Shown piece by piece: positions 8,481 through 17,345 of a stretch of DNA of 34,130 nt. Source of the DNA: Muribaculaceae bacterium (GTDB lineage: Bacteria; Bacteroidota; Bacteroidia; Bacteroidales; Muribaculaceae); NCBI GenBank assembly GCA_017619935.1, contig JAFZRJ010000033.1, forward strand, positions 1 to 34,130, written 5' to 3'. Each line of letters starts with the position of its first letter. The first letter of the stretch is position 1. The translations under genes were made by a program, and so were the position numbers. Below the pieces are notes generated by a model, which saw nothing but the letters and a program-made list of their open reading frames with translations, did no database searches and was not told the origin of the DNA.

Positions 8481-9491
8481 TTATTTACGGGCAATGGCTT
8501 GGTTACATGTGAGGATAACTGTCTTGTAGATGTCTTCTTCGTTGCAACCGCGCGAGAGGTCGTTGACGGGGGCGGCAAGACCTTGAAGCACAGGACCTAC
8601 GGCAGTCGCGCCACCAATGCGTTGTACAAGTTTATAAGCAATATTGCCAACACCCAAATCGGGGAATACCAGCACGTTGGCTTTGCCGGCGATTTCACTG
8701 CCTGGTGCCTTGCTGGCTCCCACACTCGGAACGAGGGCGGCATCGGCTTGCAATTCACCGTCAATCTTCATGTTGGGATTCATTTCGCGTGCTAGTTGGG
8801 TGGCAATGACCACCTTGTCGACGTTTTCATGTTTGGCGCTTCCCTTAGTGGAGAAACTGAGCATAGCCACCTTGGGGTCGATGCCGGCGATATCGCGGGC
8901 GGTCTTTTCGGCCGATACGGCGATTTGGGCAAGCTCTTCGGCCGTCGGGTTGGGCAGGACGGCGCAGTCGGCAAAAACCATGATGCCACGTTCTCCATAA
9001 GGCGATCCTTCGGGCAACATCATGATGAAAGCACCGCTCACCACCTTGATGCCGGGAGCGGTTTTCAGCACTTGGAAGGCGGCTCGAAGCACGTTGCCGG
9101 TGGTGTTCATGGCGCCCGCCACTTGACCGTCGGCTTCACCATTCTTGATGATGAGGCATCCCAAGTAGAGAGGGTCCTGCGCTTTCTTGCGGGCCTCTTC
9201 GATAGTGATGCCTTTGTTTTTGCGAAGTTCGTAGAAAAGTTGGGCATACTTTTCAATGGCTTTACCGTCGGCAGGGTTGATGATGGTCGCTTTGTTGATG
9301 TTGTTGAGTCCCAGCTCGGCTGCTTTGGCTATAATCTCGTTGCTGTCGCCAATGAGGATGATGTCGGCTACAGCATCGGCCAGCAAGCGGTCGGCTGCGC
9401 GCATGGTGCGTGGTTCTGTACTTTCGGGAAGGATGATGCGTTGGCGGTTTGCTACCGCTTTCGCGCGAAGTTCTTCAAACAATGGTTCCAT
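8481..9491 (-). CDS. pta: Phosphate acetyltransferase
   Basis: This 336-residue short-form phosphotransacetylase converts acetyl-CoA and phosphate to acetyl phosphate. Signatures include RIILPESTEPRTMRAADRLL near the N-terminus, MLSFSTKGSAKHENVDKV near residue 210 and LVFPDLGVGNIAYKLVQRIG near 275. It lacks the N-terminal DRTGG-type regulatory domains of long Pta, as is usual for about 335 residues. The start at ATG 9491 is about 65 bases below the predicted transcription start. It is co-transcribed with ackA. Confidence 0.96.
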   Translation of the reverse strand: MEPLFEELRAKAVANRQRIILPESTEPRTMRAADRLLADAVADIILIGDSNEIIAKAAELGLNNINKATIINPADGKAIEKYAQLFYELRKNKGITIEEARKKAQDPLYLGCLIIKNGEADGQVAGAMNTTGNVLRAAFQVLKTAPGIKVVSGAFIMMLPEGSPYGERGIMVFADCAVLPNPTAEELAQIAVSAEKTARDIAGIDPKVAMLSFSTKGSAKHENVDKVVIATQLAREMNPNMKIDGELQADAALVPSVGASKAPGSEIAGKANVLVFPDLGVGNIAYKLVQRIGGATAVGPVLQGLAAPVNDLSRGCNEEDIYKTVILTCNQAIARK

Positions 9492-9562
9492 GTTTTTGAT
9501 TTACGTTTGATGCTAGAGTTAATGATGTTTATATTCAAGTTTTGATATTCGTAATTGAATGA

Positions 9563-9594
9563 GCAAAATTACAAAATAAAGAAAACAAAGTCAA
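9563..9594 (-). promoter_or_regulatory. Predicted promoter of pta-ackA
   Basis: On the minus strand TTG (9594-9592) is followed after 20 bases by TAATTTTGC (9571-9563), an exact TAnnTTTG -7 element. It lies directly after purL, in a gap with no clear terminator. Confidence 0.65.
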
Positions 9595-9613
9595 TCTTTA
9601 TTGTGCAGAAATT

Positions 9614-12600
9614 TTATTTATGCTTTTCAATCCATTGATGAGCATTCACAAAAGCTTGCATCCAAGGCGTGATTTCATCACTTTGGCGACGGTGTGGATA
9701 CCAAGCGCATTGCCATGGGAAGATGGCGCGCTCCAAGTGTGGCATCATGGCCAAGTGGCGGCCATCTTTTGAAACAATGCCTGCGATGCCTCGTGGCGAG
9801 CCGTTGGGGTTTCCTGGATAGGCGCGGTAATTATATTGTGCCACGATATTATAGGCATCGGTGCCTTCGGGCAGATAGAATTTGCCTTCACCGTGTGCTA
9901 CCCAGATACCCAGTTTGCTTCCTGCCAGAGAGCCAAGCATGACGGAGTCGTTTTGGGGTATGTATACTGAGAGATACTGTGACTCAAACTTGTGTGAGTC
10001 GTTATGCTCCATGCGTGGCTGACTTTTATATTCGGGATTGATGAGGTTTAATTCAATCATCACCTGGCAACCGTTGCAGATGCCCAAGCTGAGTGTGTCT
10101 TTGCGGTCGTAGAAACGCTTGAGAACCTTGTGTGCCTTTTCGTTCCACACAAATCCGCTTGCCCATCCTTTGGCCGAACCCAGCACGTCGCTGTTGGAAA
10201 ATCCGCCGCAGAACACAATCATATTGACATCATCAAGTGTCTCACGGCCGGTCATCAAGTCGGTCATGTGCACATCTTTCACATCAAACCCCGCATAATA
10301 AAGTGAATAGGCCATCTCACGGTCGCCATTCACACCCTTGTCGCGAATAATGGCGGCTTTGATGCCACTGGGCTTATGTTTTGTGCCGGTAATGCCCAGG
10401 TCGGCTGCCCGTCCGGTGAATCCTTTAGGCAGCGTAATGCGTACGGGCTGACGGCGATAATTCTCAAATCGGGCTTTTGCCAACTTGTTGCCTGATTGTT
10501 TGCAGTCGAGCAGGTAGGACGATTGGTACCACACGTCGCGCAGGTGGTCAATCATCAACAGGTACTCGGCTCCACGATGCCAAAGGCTGATGGCGCGCTC
10601 AGTTGTGGTTTCTCCCAAATGCAGGAATTTTGCTCCGTTTTGTGCCAAAATGCGTTCCACCTTGCCGCATTGGTTGTTGGCCACTTGTATGATGAGCGCA
10701 GGATTCTCGGCAAAGAGAATCTTAATAAGGTCTTTATTGCCGAAGGCGTCCACGTCAATGGTCATACCTCCCTTCACATTGGCAAACGTCATTTCAAGTA
10801 GGGTGGTGACCATTCCACCAGCCGAAACGTCGTGGGCGGCAAGCAACAACTGTTGCTCCACGAGACACTGAACGGCGTTGAATGTGCGTGCGAAGAACTC
10901 GGCGCTTTGGATGCACGGCGTTTTTGTGCCAATCTTACCTAATGACTGGGCGAAAGCCGAGCCACCAAGTTCAAGTTCGCATCCGCTGAAATCGATATAG
11001 TAGAGTTGGCTTTTCTTGTTTTGAAGCACCGGACCAATCGTTTTTTTCACGTCTTTGACCTCTCCAGCAGCCGAAATGATGACGGTGCCCGGTGCGATGA
11101 TTTTTTTCTTGCCATACTTTTGGGTCATGGACAAACTGTCCTTGCCCGTCGGGATGTTGATGCCTAACGCGCAGGCAAAGTCGCTGCAAGCCTTTACGGC
11201 GTGATACAAGCGCGCGTCCTCACCTTCGTTGCGGCATGGCCACATCCAGTTGGCGCTCAACGAAACGGCTTTAAGACCACCATTGAGGTTGCTGCCCACG
11301 ATGTTGGTGAGCGCTTCGGCTATCGACAGGATTGAGCCACTGGAGGCATCGATAAGGCCCGCTTGTGGAGCATGGCCGATAGAAGTGGCAATGCCTGTTG
11401 TCCCGGTATAGTCAAGCGCCACAACGCCGCAATCGCTCAACGGCAGTTGTATTTCACCTTGGCATTGCTGACGGGCAATGCGTCCTGTAACCGAACGGTC
11501 CACTTTGTTGGTGAGCCAGTCCTTGCAAGCCACGGCTTCCATTTGGAGCACGGATTCGAGGTATTCGTCAAGTTTTGAGGCCTGATAGCGCACGAGCTTG
11601 TGCTGATGGTCAACAGTGTGGTCGGTCATCACCGTTTTGGGCGAACTGCCGAACATGTCGGCCATATTCAAGTCCATGGGTTTGACTCCATCCTCTTGCT
11701 CAAACACGAAACGATGGTCGCCAGTCGTTTCGCCCACCACATAGAAGGGTGCGCGTTCGCGTTGAGCAATTTTCTCAATGTGGCCGACATCTTTCTTTTC
11801 CACGACAAGACCCATGCGCTCTTGCGATTCATTGCCGATGATTTCCTTAGATGACAATGTGGGGTCTCCAACAGGGAGAGCGGCCATATAGATGTGTCCA
11901 CCAGTCTCTTCAACCAGTTCGCTCAAGGCGTTGAGATGCCCGCCGGCGCCGTGGTCATGGATCGATACGATGGGGTTTGTTTTGGCTTCAGCCAGGGCAC
12001 GGATGACGTTGGACACACGTTTTTGCATCTCAGGGTTGGCGCGTTGGACGGCATTCAGTTCGATGGCTCCGGCATATTGCCCGGTGTTGACACTTGATAC
12101 AGCGCCACCTCCCATACCGATGCGATAATTGTCACCTCCCATAACGACCACGCTTTCGCCGGCCTCTGGGGTGCCTTTAATGGCATCACGGGCATTGGCG
12201 AATCCGACGCCGCCCGCCAGCATGATTACCTTGTCGTAGGCTTTCTCGTCTTGCCCCTCTTTGCTCTCAAAGGTAAGCACTGAACCGCAAATGAGCGGTT
12301 GCCCGAACTTGTTTCCGAAGTCGCTGGCGCCATTTGAGGCTTTGATGAGTATTTCTTCGGGCGTTTGGTAAAGCCACGGTCGCGGTGGCATGGAGGTCAT
12401 TTCCCACGTGCGCTCTTCTTCGGTGCGGGGGTAGGAGGTCATGTAAACGGCTGTTCCTGCCAGGGGCAAACTGGCCCGTCCTCCGCCCAAGCGGTCGCGT
12501 ATTTCACCGCCGCTACCCGTAGAGGCTCCATTGAACGGCTCAACGGTAGTGGGGAAGTTGTGGGTTTCGGCTTTCAACGAGATGACAGATTCAATGTCTC

Positions 12601-13303
12601 TTATTTCAAACTCACTCGGCTTGTCGGCTTGTTTGGGGGCAAACTGCTGAATGGTGGGTCCTTGCACAAAAGCCACATTATCTTTGTAGGCAGAAATGAG
12701 CCGATTGGGATTTTCTTTGGATGTCTTCTTGATGAGTGCGAAAAGCGAGGTGGGCATGGTCTTGTCGTCAATGATGAAAGTGCCGTTGAAAATTTTGTGG
12801 CGGCAATGCTCGCTGTTGACCTGTGAGAAGCCGAACACTTCGCTGTCGGTCAGCGGTCGTCCCAGTCGCTGACTTAATTGTTGCAGATAATCGATTTCTT
12901 CTTCGCTCAACGCCAGACCCTCCTGCTCATTATAGGCTTTGAGGTTTTGGATGTAAATGATGTCTTCGGGCTGACGGTCAACGGTGAAAATGTGATTGTC
13001 CAGCGTGTGATAGACATTTTGCAGCATAGGGTCAAAGACCGGTTTTTTCTCTTTCGATATCGTGAATTCTTCAATGCGGTCAATTCCTGTTAGTGACATG
13101 TTTTGTGTAATTTCCACGGCATTGGTGCTCCATGGAGTTATCATTTCGCGTCGTGGCCCTACAAAAGTCCCTTGGACGGTCTCACATCGAAGACACTTTC
13201 CGGATAATAACCACTCTAATTTTTTAATGTCGGTTGCTGAGAGTTTTTGATTACTGCTGACGGCATAGACAGTAGAAGCTCCTTTCTTGAAGAATGTAAT
13301 CAT
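9614..13303 (-). CDS. purL: Phosphoribosylformylglycinamidine synthase, single-chain form
   Basis: This 1229-residue protein performs the fourth step of purine synthesis: FGAR, glutamine and ATP to FGAM. It is the large form, with an N-terminal domain ([20 protein letters not shown] near residue 55), AIRS-like synthetase halves ([49 protein letters not shown]) and a C-terminal glutamine amidotransferase with nucleophile cysteine in [15 protein letters not shown] and the His/Glu pair in [15 protein letters not shown] chose ATG 13303 ([15 protein letters not shown]). The longer frame from TTG 13339 overlaps the predicted -7 promoter element, so it cannot be translated from that promoter. Monocistronic as far as can be seen. 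Confidence 0.97.
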   Translation of the reverse strand: MITFFKKGASTVYAVSSNQKLSATDIKKLEWLLSGKCLRCETVQGTFVGPRREMITPWSTNAVEITQNMSLTGIDRIEEFTISKEKKPVFDPMLQNVYHTLDNHIFTVDRQPEDIIYIQNLKAYNEQEGLALSEEEIDYLQQLSQRLGRPLTDSEVFGFSQVNSEHCRHKIFNGTFIIDDKTMPTSLFALIKKTSKENPNRLISAYKDNVAFVQGPTIQQFAPKQADKPSEFEIRDIESVISLKAETHNFPTTVEPFNGASTGSGGEIRDRLGGGRASLPLAGTAVYMTSYPRTEEERTWEMTSMPPRPWLYQTPEEILIKASNGASDFGNKFGQPLICGSVLTFESKEGQDEKAYDKVIMLAGGVGFANARDAIKGTPEAGESVVVMGGDNYRIGMGGGAVSSVNTGQYAGAIELNAVQRANPEMQKRVSNVIRALAEAKTNPIVSIHDHGAGGHLNALSELVEETGGHIYMAALPVGDPTLSSKEIIGNESQERMGLVVEKKDVGHIEKIAQRERAPFYVVGETTGDHRFVFEQEDGVKPMDLNMADMFGSSPKTVMTDHTVDHQHKLVRYQASKLDEYLESVLQMEAVACKDWLTNKVDRSVTGRIARQQCQGEIQLPLSDCGVVALDYTGTTGIATSIGHAPQAGLIDASSGSILSIAEALTNIVGSNLNGGLKAVSLSANWMWPCRNEGEDARLYHAVKACSDFACALGINIPTGKDSLSMTQKYGKKKIIAPGTVIISAAGEVKDVKKTIGPVLQNKKSQLYYIDFSGCELELGGSAFAQSLGKIGTKTPCIQSAEFFARTFNAVQCLVEQQLLLAAHDVSAGGMVTTLLEMTFANVKGGMTIDVDAFGNKDLIKILFAENPALIIQVANNQCGKVERILAQNGAKFLHLGETTTERAISLWHRGAEYLLMIDHLRDVWYQSSYLLDCKQSGNKLAKARFENYRRQPVRITLPKGFTGRAADLGITGTKHKPSGIKAAIIRDKGVNGDREMAYSLYYAGFDVKDVHMTDLMTGRETLDDVNMIVFCGGFSNSDVLGSAKGWASGFVWNEKAHKVLKRFYDRKDTLSLGICNGCQVMIELNLINPEYKSQPRMEHNDSHKFESQYLSVYIPQNDSVMLGSLAGSKLGIWVAHGEGKFYLPEGTDAYNIVAQYNYRAYPGNPNGSPRGIAGIVSKDGRHLAMMPHLERAIFPWQCAWYPHRRQSDEITPWMQAFVNAHQWIEKHK

Positions 13304-13335
13304 AACTGCAAATTGTGTTTTGACGTTTTCGACAT

Positions 13336-13344
13336 GCAAATTTA
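13336..13344 (-). promoter_or_regulatory. Predicted -7 promoter element of purL
   Basis: TAAATTTGC on the minus strand matches TAnnTTTG followed by a pyrimidine. No good TTTG was found 19-21 bases upstream. Transcription would start about 25 bases before ATG 13303, leaving a short leader. Confidence 0.55.
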
Positions 13345-13421
13345 CAACAAATTTTTGGTGTTATTATCATAGACTTGTTTCAAAGAAAGACCCTGTTAAT
13401 AACTTTGGCGCATATAAAGAA

Positions 13422-13452
13422 ACTGACGCATGGCGATTTGCCACGCGTCAGT
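13422..13452 (-). terminator. Terminator after the amidase gene
   Basis: Arms 13422-13429 and 13445-13452 pair perfectly over 8 bases, and inside them 13431-13434 pairs with 13440-13443 around a 5-base loop. On the minus strand TTTCTTTATA follows. It lies about 100 bases below the stop codon of the amidase gene, after the 9-base repeat. Confidence 0.7.
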
Positions 13453-13466
13453 CTATTGTTGTTTCT

Positions 13467-13529
13467 GACTCTTTGGACGATTCGGACTTCTCAGATTTTT
13501 CCGAAATCTCCGAAATGTCAGATTCTCAG
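13467..13529. repeat. Seven imperfect tandem units of 9 bases
   Basis: Seven consecutive 9-base units begin at 13467, 13476, 13485, 13494, 13503, 13512 and 13521. Most have GA at positions 1-2 and TC at positions 7-8, for example GACTTCTCA, GATTTTTCC and GAAATCTCC. The tract lies between the amidase stop codon and its terminator, so it would form part of the 3' untranslated region on the minus strand. On the plus strand the units read as Asp/Glu-X-Ser triplets, but no plausible gene start or end supports translation. Confidence 0.65.
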
Positions 13530-13555
13530 TTCATTGCGCTACTGCGCGATGAGTT

Positions 13556-16096
13556 TTACTGGGCGAGGATGATGTTGATGATAGCATTCACATCACTCAC
13601 GTCCACCTTGCCGTCGTTGCCGACAATGTCGCCCTTGCCTGGATAGTCACTCGGAGTTTTGAGCTCAAGGATGATGTTGATGGCAGCATTTACGTCGGCC
13701 ACATCCACCTTTCCGTCGCCAGTGATGTCACCAACGGGATACTCATCGGTGGAAATGTCGTCCAGCGAAGCGGTTTGTTCCTCATCGTTGAAAATGACTT
13801 TATAAACTGGGCCTAAGAAGATGTCTCCCTCCCAGTAGCTGGCAGGATAGTCGAGCAAGTCGGGATTCTCATCCAACAAATCGGGGATAAGGCCTTTCCA
13901 GAACCAGAAAGCGTCATATTTCCATTGTGCGTCGGTGACCCAAGTCTGTGTACCGCTTACAATAGTGCTTTCCTCGTTGTTTACGTCCCAAGCGACCATT
14001 TCCCAACCACGTACCATGGGTTGGACAGTCCTGCGCTTTACTGAACCTTCATCGTTACGCCAACGAACACTATGTCCCACAGTTTGTTCCGAACCGTCGC
14101 CGAATACCATGGCCATGATTACTGAATTCATTAGCTTGGTCTTACTCGAAGGATATGAGGAACCGTCGGTTCTACGGTTATAGCAGCGGCCGCCCCACCA
14201 CGGTTCATTGCTGAATGGGTCATACTGGTAGTGAATTTGCATCGTCGAGGGAACGGTGTCGTTATATACCATACTGGTTGATTTGGCGTAGAACTGATTC
14301 TCTGCATCGGTAAAGCCTTTAGAAGAACCAGAGCCGGCAACTGAAGCAAACCAGTCATTTGCAACGAATTCACCAATCAATTCTTCATGGTAACGTTGAG
14401 TGCGGTATTCGCTCAAGAACTTGAACACTTTGCCGTCGGGATTGACATTGCCTGACAAGTCGGCAAAGCCGCCCTTAACAGTGACCTTGAAGCACTTGTC
14501 AAGCGGCAAATCCTGGTTGAGGAAGAGTTGGAGCACCGAGGCTTCACGCACGACCATGTGGGTGAGTCTTCCCTCGTATTTGTTGCCGTCCTTGTCTTCG
14601 ACAACAATGGCGTCGACAGCCAGGTCTTCATTCCAGTCAAGTTCTTCATTATACTCAATGCGAATGACAGGACGTTGATTATATTTGTGGGTCTCATTCT
14701 CGCGCGGGGTTGTCGAGACGATGTAAGGCGCCTCGGTGTCGGCTGGAATGGTGATGAAATCAAACACATAGTCGCCACCTTCCACGCCGTCGCCATCGCC
14801 ATCGAGGAATTGGCCGGTTTCACTGTTCTTGGCCACATCGCCCTTGATGGTGATGGTGTAGAACATATCGTTCATCAACTCGCTTAATTTCACGCGCAGG
14901 GTATAGTCGTTGTCCCACGAGAGGGTGACATGACCGTTGTTGTTGATGCGGAAAGCTTGTTCCACGCTTGCGCGGTCCATGTTGCGGGAGAAGGTGATTT
15001 CCATGTCGTAGCGCGGGTTGACGGCATCGGGATTGGTCACCGTGTTTCCGCTCACCACTGCCGGGGCAGTGTTGGTCAGCTGGATATTGCCCCAAGTGAC
15101 ATTGTCGCCCGATAATCCTTGAGGATCAGAATTCATGGTGACCGTCTTCGTTGCGCTGGAATAACCGGGGCAAGAGTAGGTGATTTCGTAGGTCTCACCA
15201 GGCGTGAGGTCTTCAAACAGGAAGAAGCCATTGTGCACGATGTTGTCAAAGCGTACATATTGGCTAAAGGTGGATTCAAACGTGTCGGTGATGTAGGTTT
15301 CACCGTTGACCGTCACCGTTACTCCGTCGATGCCTTGGCCGTTTTCGCTATTGGTGACTACACCAGCCAGCATAACCTGGTCGGGACGTTCAAGTCCGCG
15401 GTATTCCATAATGGAGCGGAAAGTGCCGAATGCCTCAAGATGTTTGTAATCGTCGTTAATGTTCAAGGCTTGCTGGACAGGGTGGGTGTGGAAACCGCCT
15501 TCACTCAGCAGTGAAGCCATGTTGGTACGGCGGTTCACTGAAAGATAGGGATACTGGTTCTCATGCGTGTCCACATCTCCGTTGTAGAAGACACGGTCGT
15601 AATAGTTGCCACGAGTTCCAGTATTGTACATCACACCGGTGAGGTTGGGGCACAGGATGTCGCCGTAGGCTTTTCCACCATGCGGGGTCTTCTCTATATA
15701 CTGCCCATTGAGTTTCCAACCGCCGAAGAGGAACAACGTGGTGTTCGGCCCACCACCGGCATCACTGTGGATGCTGTAGAAAAAGTCGGCACCCCACGCA
15801 TTGGCCATATCGGAACGCTCGTCAAGGCTGACGTTGTCTTGGTCGTCATCACGCGTCATGTGGATGGTGCTTTCATCGGCTGTGGTGTACTGATATAGGA
15901 AGTCACGTGTGGCCAAACCAACTCGAAGAACTTTCTGGGCCTCTGAATAGTTGTACAGACCAGTGTTCTCACGTCCCGAATGTCCAGGGTCAATCCACAA
16001 TTTGAAATCACCCCAATTCTGCTTGAGTTGTGCGCTTGCACCGATGGCCATGCAACCTAGTGCAACAACCATCATATATTTGCTTAGAGTCTTCAT
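13556..16096 (-). CDS. Exported N-acetylmuramoyl-L-alanine amidase with Ig-like and dockerin-like domains
   Basis: This 846-residue protein begins with a signal peptide (cleavage likely after GASAQ, residue 23). Residues 30-215 are an Amidase_3-type peptidoglycan amidase: zinc ligands H39 in DPGHSG, E52 in SEAQKVL and H110 in FYSIHSDA, and catalytic glutamate E199 in LLSEGGFHTH. A carboxypeptidase-regulatory-like domain follows near 240-320 (ENGQGIDGVTVTVNGETY), then two Ig-like (Big_5-type) domains, about 330-450 and 455-560. A region I do not recognise covers about 565-775. The last 60 residues hold two dockerin-like calcium-loop repeats (GDITGDGKVDVADVNAAIN and GNDGKVDVSDVNAIIN). It follows the propeller gene by 7 bases, so they form an operon. 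It probably acts on the cell wall outside the inner membrane. Confidence 0.85.
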   Translation of the reverse strand: MKTLSKYMMVVALGCMAIGASAQLKQNWGDFKLWIDPGHSGRENTGLYNYSEAQKVLRVGLATRDFLYQYTTADESTIHMTRDDDQDNVSLDERSDMANAWGADFFYSIHSDAGGGPNTTLFLFGGWKLNGQYIEKTPHGGKAYGDILCPNLTGVMYNTGTRGNYYDRVFYNGDVDTHENQYPYLSVNRRTNMASLLSEGGFHTHPVQQALNINDDYKHLEAFGTFRSIMEYRGLERPDQVMLAGVVTNSENGQGIDGVTVTVNGETYITDTFESTFSQYVRFDNIVHNGFFLFEDLTPGETYEITYSCPGYSSATKTVTMNSDPQGLSGDNVTWGNIQLTNTAPAVVSGNTVTNPDAVNPRYDMEITFSRNMDRASVEQAFRINNNGHVTLSWDNDYTLRVKLSELMNDMFYTITIKGDVAKNSETGQFLDGDGDGVEGGDYVFDFITIPADTEAPYIVSTTPRENETHKYNQRPVIRIEYNEELDWNEDLAVDAIVVEDKDGNKYEGRLTHMVVREASVLQLFLNQDLPLDKCFKVTVKGGFADLSGNVNPDGKVFKFLSEYRTQRYHEELIGEFVANDWFASVAGSGSSKGFTDAENQFYAKSTSMVYNDTVPSTMQIHYQYDPFSNEPWWGGRCYNRRTDGSSYPSSKTKLMNSVIMAMVFGDGSEQTVGHSVRWRNDEGSVKRRTVQPMVRGWEMVAWDVNNEESTIVSGTQTWVTDAQWKYDAFWFWKGLIPDLLDENPDLLDYPASYWEGDIFLGPVYKVIFNDEEQTASLDDISTDEYPVGDITGDGKVDVADVNAAINIILELKTPSDYPGKGDIVGNDGKVDVSDVNAIINIILAQ

Positions 16097-16103
16097 GATT
16101 TCA

Positions 16104-16952
16104 TCAATAATTTAGGTCAATAACATAAATGGCGCCGTCGGTGTCGTTGTCGAAGGCGACAGTTTTTCCGTCGGGAGAAACAGCAAGAGTTACGGGAATG
16201 ACTTCGCTATTCGGTGTGATGTTCATCGTTTCGCCATTGACGGTGTCAATGCAAAAGATGTCGCTGTGGGTAAACATATGGCCGTCATCGGTGATGCGTG
16301 CAGCCATCACATGGCGACTGTCGGGCATCCACGATGCATGGGCGCCTTTGCCCAGCGATTTGAGGTCGCTGCCGTCGGTGTTGCACACCATCAAGCCTTT
16401 GCCCACAATTTGGAAAACGATTTTCTTCCCGTCGGGCGAAAGGGCGGGGTTGAGCACCATTTTGCCTTCGAAAGCATTGAGTGTAGAAATGCGCCTAGTT
16501 GCATTGTCTGGTTCATCAACCATGATTTGCAACAAATTGGTGCTGTTTTTCAACACGCGCGAAGGTTTGAATTGACGTTCGGCTGCTTCTACAACAGTGG
16601 ATGTGCCTGTAACGACATTCACGTTTTCGACACGTGTCATGCGTTTGTTGTCAACCATTGTCCAGGGTGTTGAAGTGATTTCGTTGCTGTTGGCCCAAGT
16701 CATCTTGTAACCTGCGCCAGTCGCTTCCGAAACTTGTTTCATTGCCGAGCCATCGGCATTGGCTACATAAATACCGGTGTAATTGTCACCGGTAACAGCG
16801 ATTTGGGAGCCATCGGGCGACCACACGGGCGCGATCAGTCCTGTCTCGGCCTTGAGCAGCACTCGCGGCTCACTGAATGAGCTTGGGCGCTGTGCCATCA
16901 TGCTCCCCATACCTAACAGCAGTGCTGTTGTCAGTAGTAACTTACGGTTCAT
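16104..16952 (-). CDS. Exported TolB/PD40-type beta-propeller protein
   Basis: This 282-residue protein starts with a signal peptide (cleavage likely after GSMMAQ). It has at least four PD40/WD40-like blades: APVWSPDGSQIAVTGDN, NPALSPDGKKIVFQIVG, ASWMPDSRHVMAA and LAVSPDGKTVAFDNDTDG. Such repeats form TolB-like propellers that usually bind protein or peptide partners. No catalytic motif is seen. It is the first gene of a two-gene operon with the amidase, suggesting a shared task at the envelope, for example regulating or tethering the amidase (inference). Length of mature protein, about 260 residues, would suit a five- or six-bladed propeller. Confidence 0.75.
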   Translation of the reverse strand: MNRKLLLTTALLLGMGSMMAQRPSSFSEPRVLLKAETGLIAPVWSPDGSQIAVTGDNYTGIYVANADGSAMKQVSEATGAGYKMTWANSNEITSTPWTMVDNKRMTRVENVNVVTGTSTVVEAAERQFKPSRVLKNSTNLLQIMVDEPDNATRRISTLNAFEGKMVLNPALSPDGKKIVFQIVGKGLMVCNTDGSDLKSLGKGAHASWMPDSRHVMAARITDDGHMFTHSDIFCIDTVNGETMNITPNSEVIPVTLAVSPDGKTVAFDNDTDGAIYVIDLNY

Positions 16953-17011
16953 AAAGGAAGAATGTTAGTGATTAAAAATATTAAAAATAAATGTCAAATT
17001 CATAATGAGTG

Positions 17012-17042
17012 TAAAGTTATGAAGTATTTCTGACATACGCAA
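17012..17042 (-). promoter_or_regulatory. Candidate promoter of the propeller-amidase operon
   Basis: On the minus strand TTG (17042-17040), 20 bases, then TAACTTTA (17019-17012). The last base departs from the TAnnTTTG consensus, so this is a weaker match. The leader would be about 55 bases. Confidence 0.4.
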
Positions 17043-17125
17043 GATTTTTGTCTTATTTTTTACAAAAAAGCTAATTTTTGAGGTATTTTTGAGGTGTTGG
17101 ATGGCCTTCAATCGTGTTTAGTGTC

Positions 17126-17147
17126 GCTCTTTCAGAGCTAGTTTTTT
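17126..17147 (+). terminator. Terminator-like hairpin in the divergent spacer
   Basis: GCTCT (17126-17130) pairs with AGAGC (17134-17138) over a 3-base loop and is followed by TAGTTTTTT on the plus strand. No plus-strand gene upstream needs it. The rest of 16953-17345 holds two promoters and no recognisable gene. Confidence 0.3.
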
Positions 17148-17285
17148 GGGGGTATATATCAATACCTGTGTTGTATCGTGGCTTCAGCAATCATCACGAA
17201 GTTCGGTGTAATGGCGGGTGAGGTCGTTCATCGCTTTGTGCGACGGCTGGAAGGGGCGGCATGAACTTGGGATGTGGCTTTGGCA

Positions 17286-17316
17286 TTGTCATTCCTCAAT
17301 TTTTTATTAATTTTGC
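17286..17316 (+). promoter_or_regulatory. Predicted promoter of the exported zeta-like gene
   Basis: TTG (17286-17288), 19 bases, then TAATTTTGC (17308-17316), an exact -7 element. The start codon at 17346 is about 20-25 bases below the expected transcription start. Confidence 0.6.
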
Positions 17317-17345
17317 AACGAAAAACCCATTAAAAATCATACGAA

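Noticed and set aside
13304-13339. Twelve-residue N-terminal extension of PurL from TTG 13339
   Set aside because: The codon lies within the predicted -7 element and the extension is not part of the family; ATG 13303 matches the normal N-terminus.
13287-13646. 119-codon plus-strand frame containing Asp/Glu-X-Ser triplets
   Set aside because: It runs through the purL start, a terminator, and into the amidase gene antisense; the triplets come from the 9-base repeat, which is reported as a repeat instead.
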